In this document: positions 21,260 to 21,855 of the stretch, one piece after another | How the letters are laid out: the number at the start of each line of letters is the position of its first letter | Position numbering within the stretch: position 1 is the first letter of the stretch | Source of the DNA: Collodictyon triciliatum | Lineage: Eukaryota; CRuMs | NCBI GenBank assembly: GCA_043381765.1 | Contig: JBHJMP010000191.1 | Span: forward strand, 1-21,855 | Length of the DNA: 21,855 nt | Reading direction: 5' to 3' | Made by a program: the position numbers and the translations under genes | The notes under the pieces: generated by a model | What the model was told of the DNA's origin: nothing | Database searches by the model: none | What the model saw: the letters and a program-made list of their open reading frames with translations, nothing else

Positions 21260-21401
21260 CAAGTGGCTCGGCTGCCTCTTTTTGTTATTTATTTTGGCTA
21301 TTTTCTGTGTAGAATCATCTTTCTCCTGCCCGTCGTTTTCGCCTCCCGAGCGCAACGCCCGTACTATAAACGCTGTCGCACTATATCAGATTCACAAAGC
21401 A
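21260..21401. other. 3' flank of the cyclase-like gene
   Basis: The sequence begins T-rich with TTATTTATTTTGG, a plausible 3' UTR, and then turns more balanced in composition towards 21400. I see no conserved coding sequence in it. Confidence 0.45.
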
Positions 21402-21639
21402 TGGCGTTCTGGGCTGCTGTATTCGGGGTTGGAGCAAAAGAGAGAGTGAGTGAGTTGAAGGGTATGCGAAAACATATCAATCACAAAGGAAGCCGTGGTT
21501 GAAAGCAGAGAGAAATGACCGTGTTGATCTGATGCTTGCTTCGCGCTCTAACACAAACGAAACTTCAGCTGTCAACAAGGCGAAGAAGGCGAGAGTGTCC
21601 AGAACTCACCCATGAGTCAGGAAACGTCAAGCAAGGTGG
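21402..21639 (+). CDS. Possible 5' exons of a further gene, truncated by the window end
   Basis: An ATG at 21402 opens MAFWAAVFGVGAKER, followed by GTGAGT, a good donor. After an acceptor ACTTCAG (ending 21569), one frame reads QQGEEGESVQNSPMS before a GTGGGT donor at 21636. The pyrimidine repeat after that would be the next intron. The phases of the first donor and this second frame do not match, so at least one junction is wrong. I do not recognise a family. The stretch could equally be non-coding flank; the balanced base composition and two good splice sites are the only support. Confidence 0.25.
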
Positions 21640-21855
21640 GTTTTTTCTTTTTTTTTCTTTTCCCTTTTTTCTTTTTTCTTTTTCTTAGCTTTTCTTTTTC
21701 TTTTTCTTTTTCTCTTTCTTTTTCTCTTTCTCTTTCTGTTTCTTTTTCTTTTTCTTTTTCTTTTTTCTTTTTTCTTTTTTCTTTTTTCTTTTCTTTTTCT
21801 TTTTCTTTTTCTTTTTCTTTTTCTTTTTCTTTTTCTTTTTCTTTTTCTTTTTCTT
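21640..21855 (+). repeat. (TTTTTC)n pyrimidine repeat at the right window edge
   Basis: A C/T-only tract, with rare exceptions, starts as TTTTTTC units and settles into perfect TTTTTC hexamers up to the last base. It is the same unit as the RAD50 intron repeat at 1106-1200. Ending exactly in the repeat suggests a contig edge. Confidence 0.92.

Overview
This is a nuclear window from an intron-dense, AT-rich microbial eukaryote. Every gene except one is split by short GT-AG introns, mostly 60-135 nt, with extremes of 34 nt and several hundred nt. Simple-sequence tracts (A/T runs, TTTTTC, TTTC, CATCAC, 10- and 13-mer tandem repeats) fill introns and both window ends. The gene content is purely eukaryotic: RAD50, OST4, WDR7 and a two-module adenylyl cyclase. 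The intron density and repeat style make me favour a rhizarian, possibly a foraminiferan such as Reticulomyxa. That placement is an inference. I spliced all genes by hand, using reading phase and family resemblance.

Layout. (1) 164-2086, plus strand: the 3' end of RAD50 in eight exons, entering from the left. (2) 2396-2509, minus strand: a complete 37-residue OST4, the smallest subunit of oligosaccharyltransferase, in one exon. (3) 2970-6134, minus strand: a roughly 700-residue polytopic transporter-like protein in five exons. (4) 6449-15048, minus strand: a WDR7 / Rabconnectin-3-beta-like protein of about 1063 residues, reconstructed from 42 exons. (5) 15724-21259, plus strand: a protein of about 1085 residues in 24 exons with the layout 6TM - cyclase domain - 6TM - cyclase domain, that of animal membrane adenylyl cyclases. 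(6) 21402 onward: a possible but weak start of another gene, running into a TTTTTC repeat that ends the window.

Biology. RAD50 is a DNA double-strand-break repair ATPase and OST4 acts in ER N-glycosylation. WDR7 partners Rabconnectin-3-alpha to control V-ATPase assembly. The cyclase-like protein is the most unusual item. Both of its catalytic modules keep the fold landmarks and the Lys/Asp pair that selects adenine, but one metal-binding Asp and the transition-state Asn and Arg are replaced. It may be a receptor-like pseudo-cyclase or a divergent enzyme. It is transcribed away from WDR7 across a 675-nt shared upstream region. No mobile elements, rRNA, tRNA or CRISPR arrays were seen.
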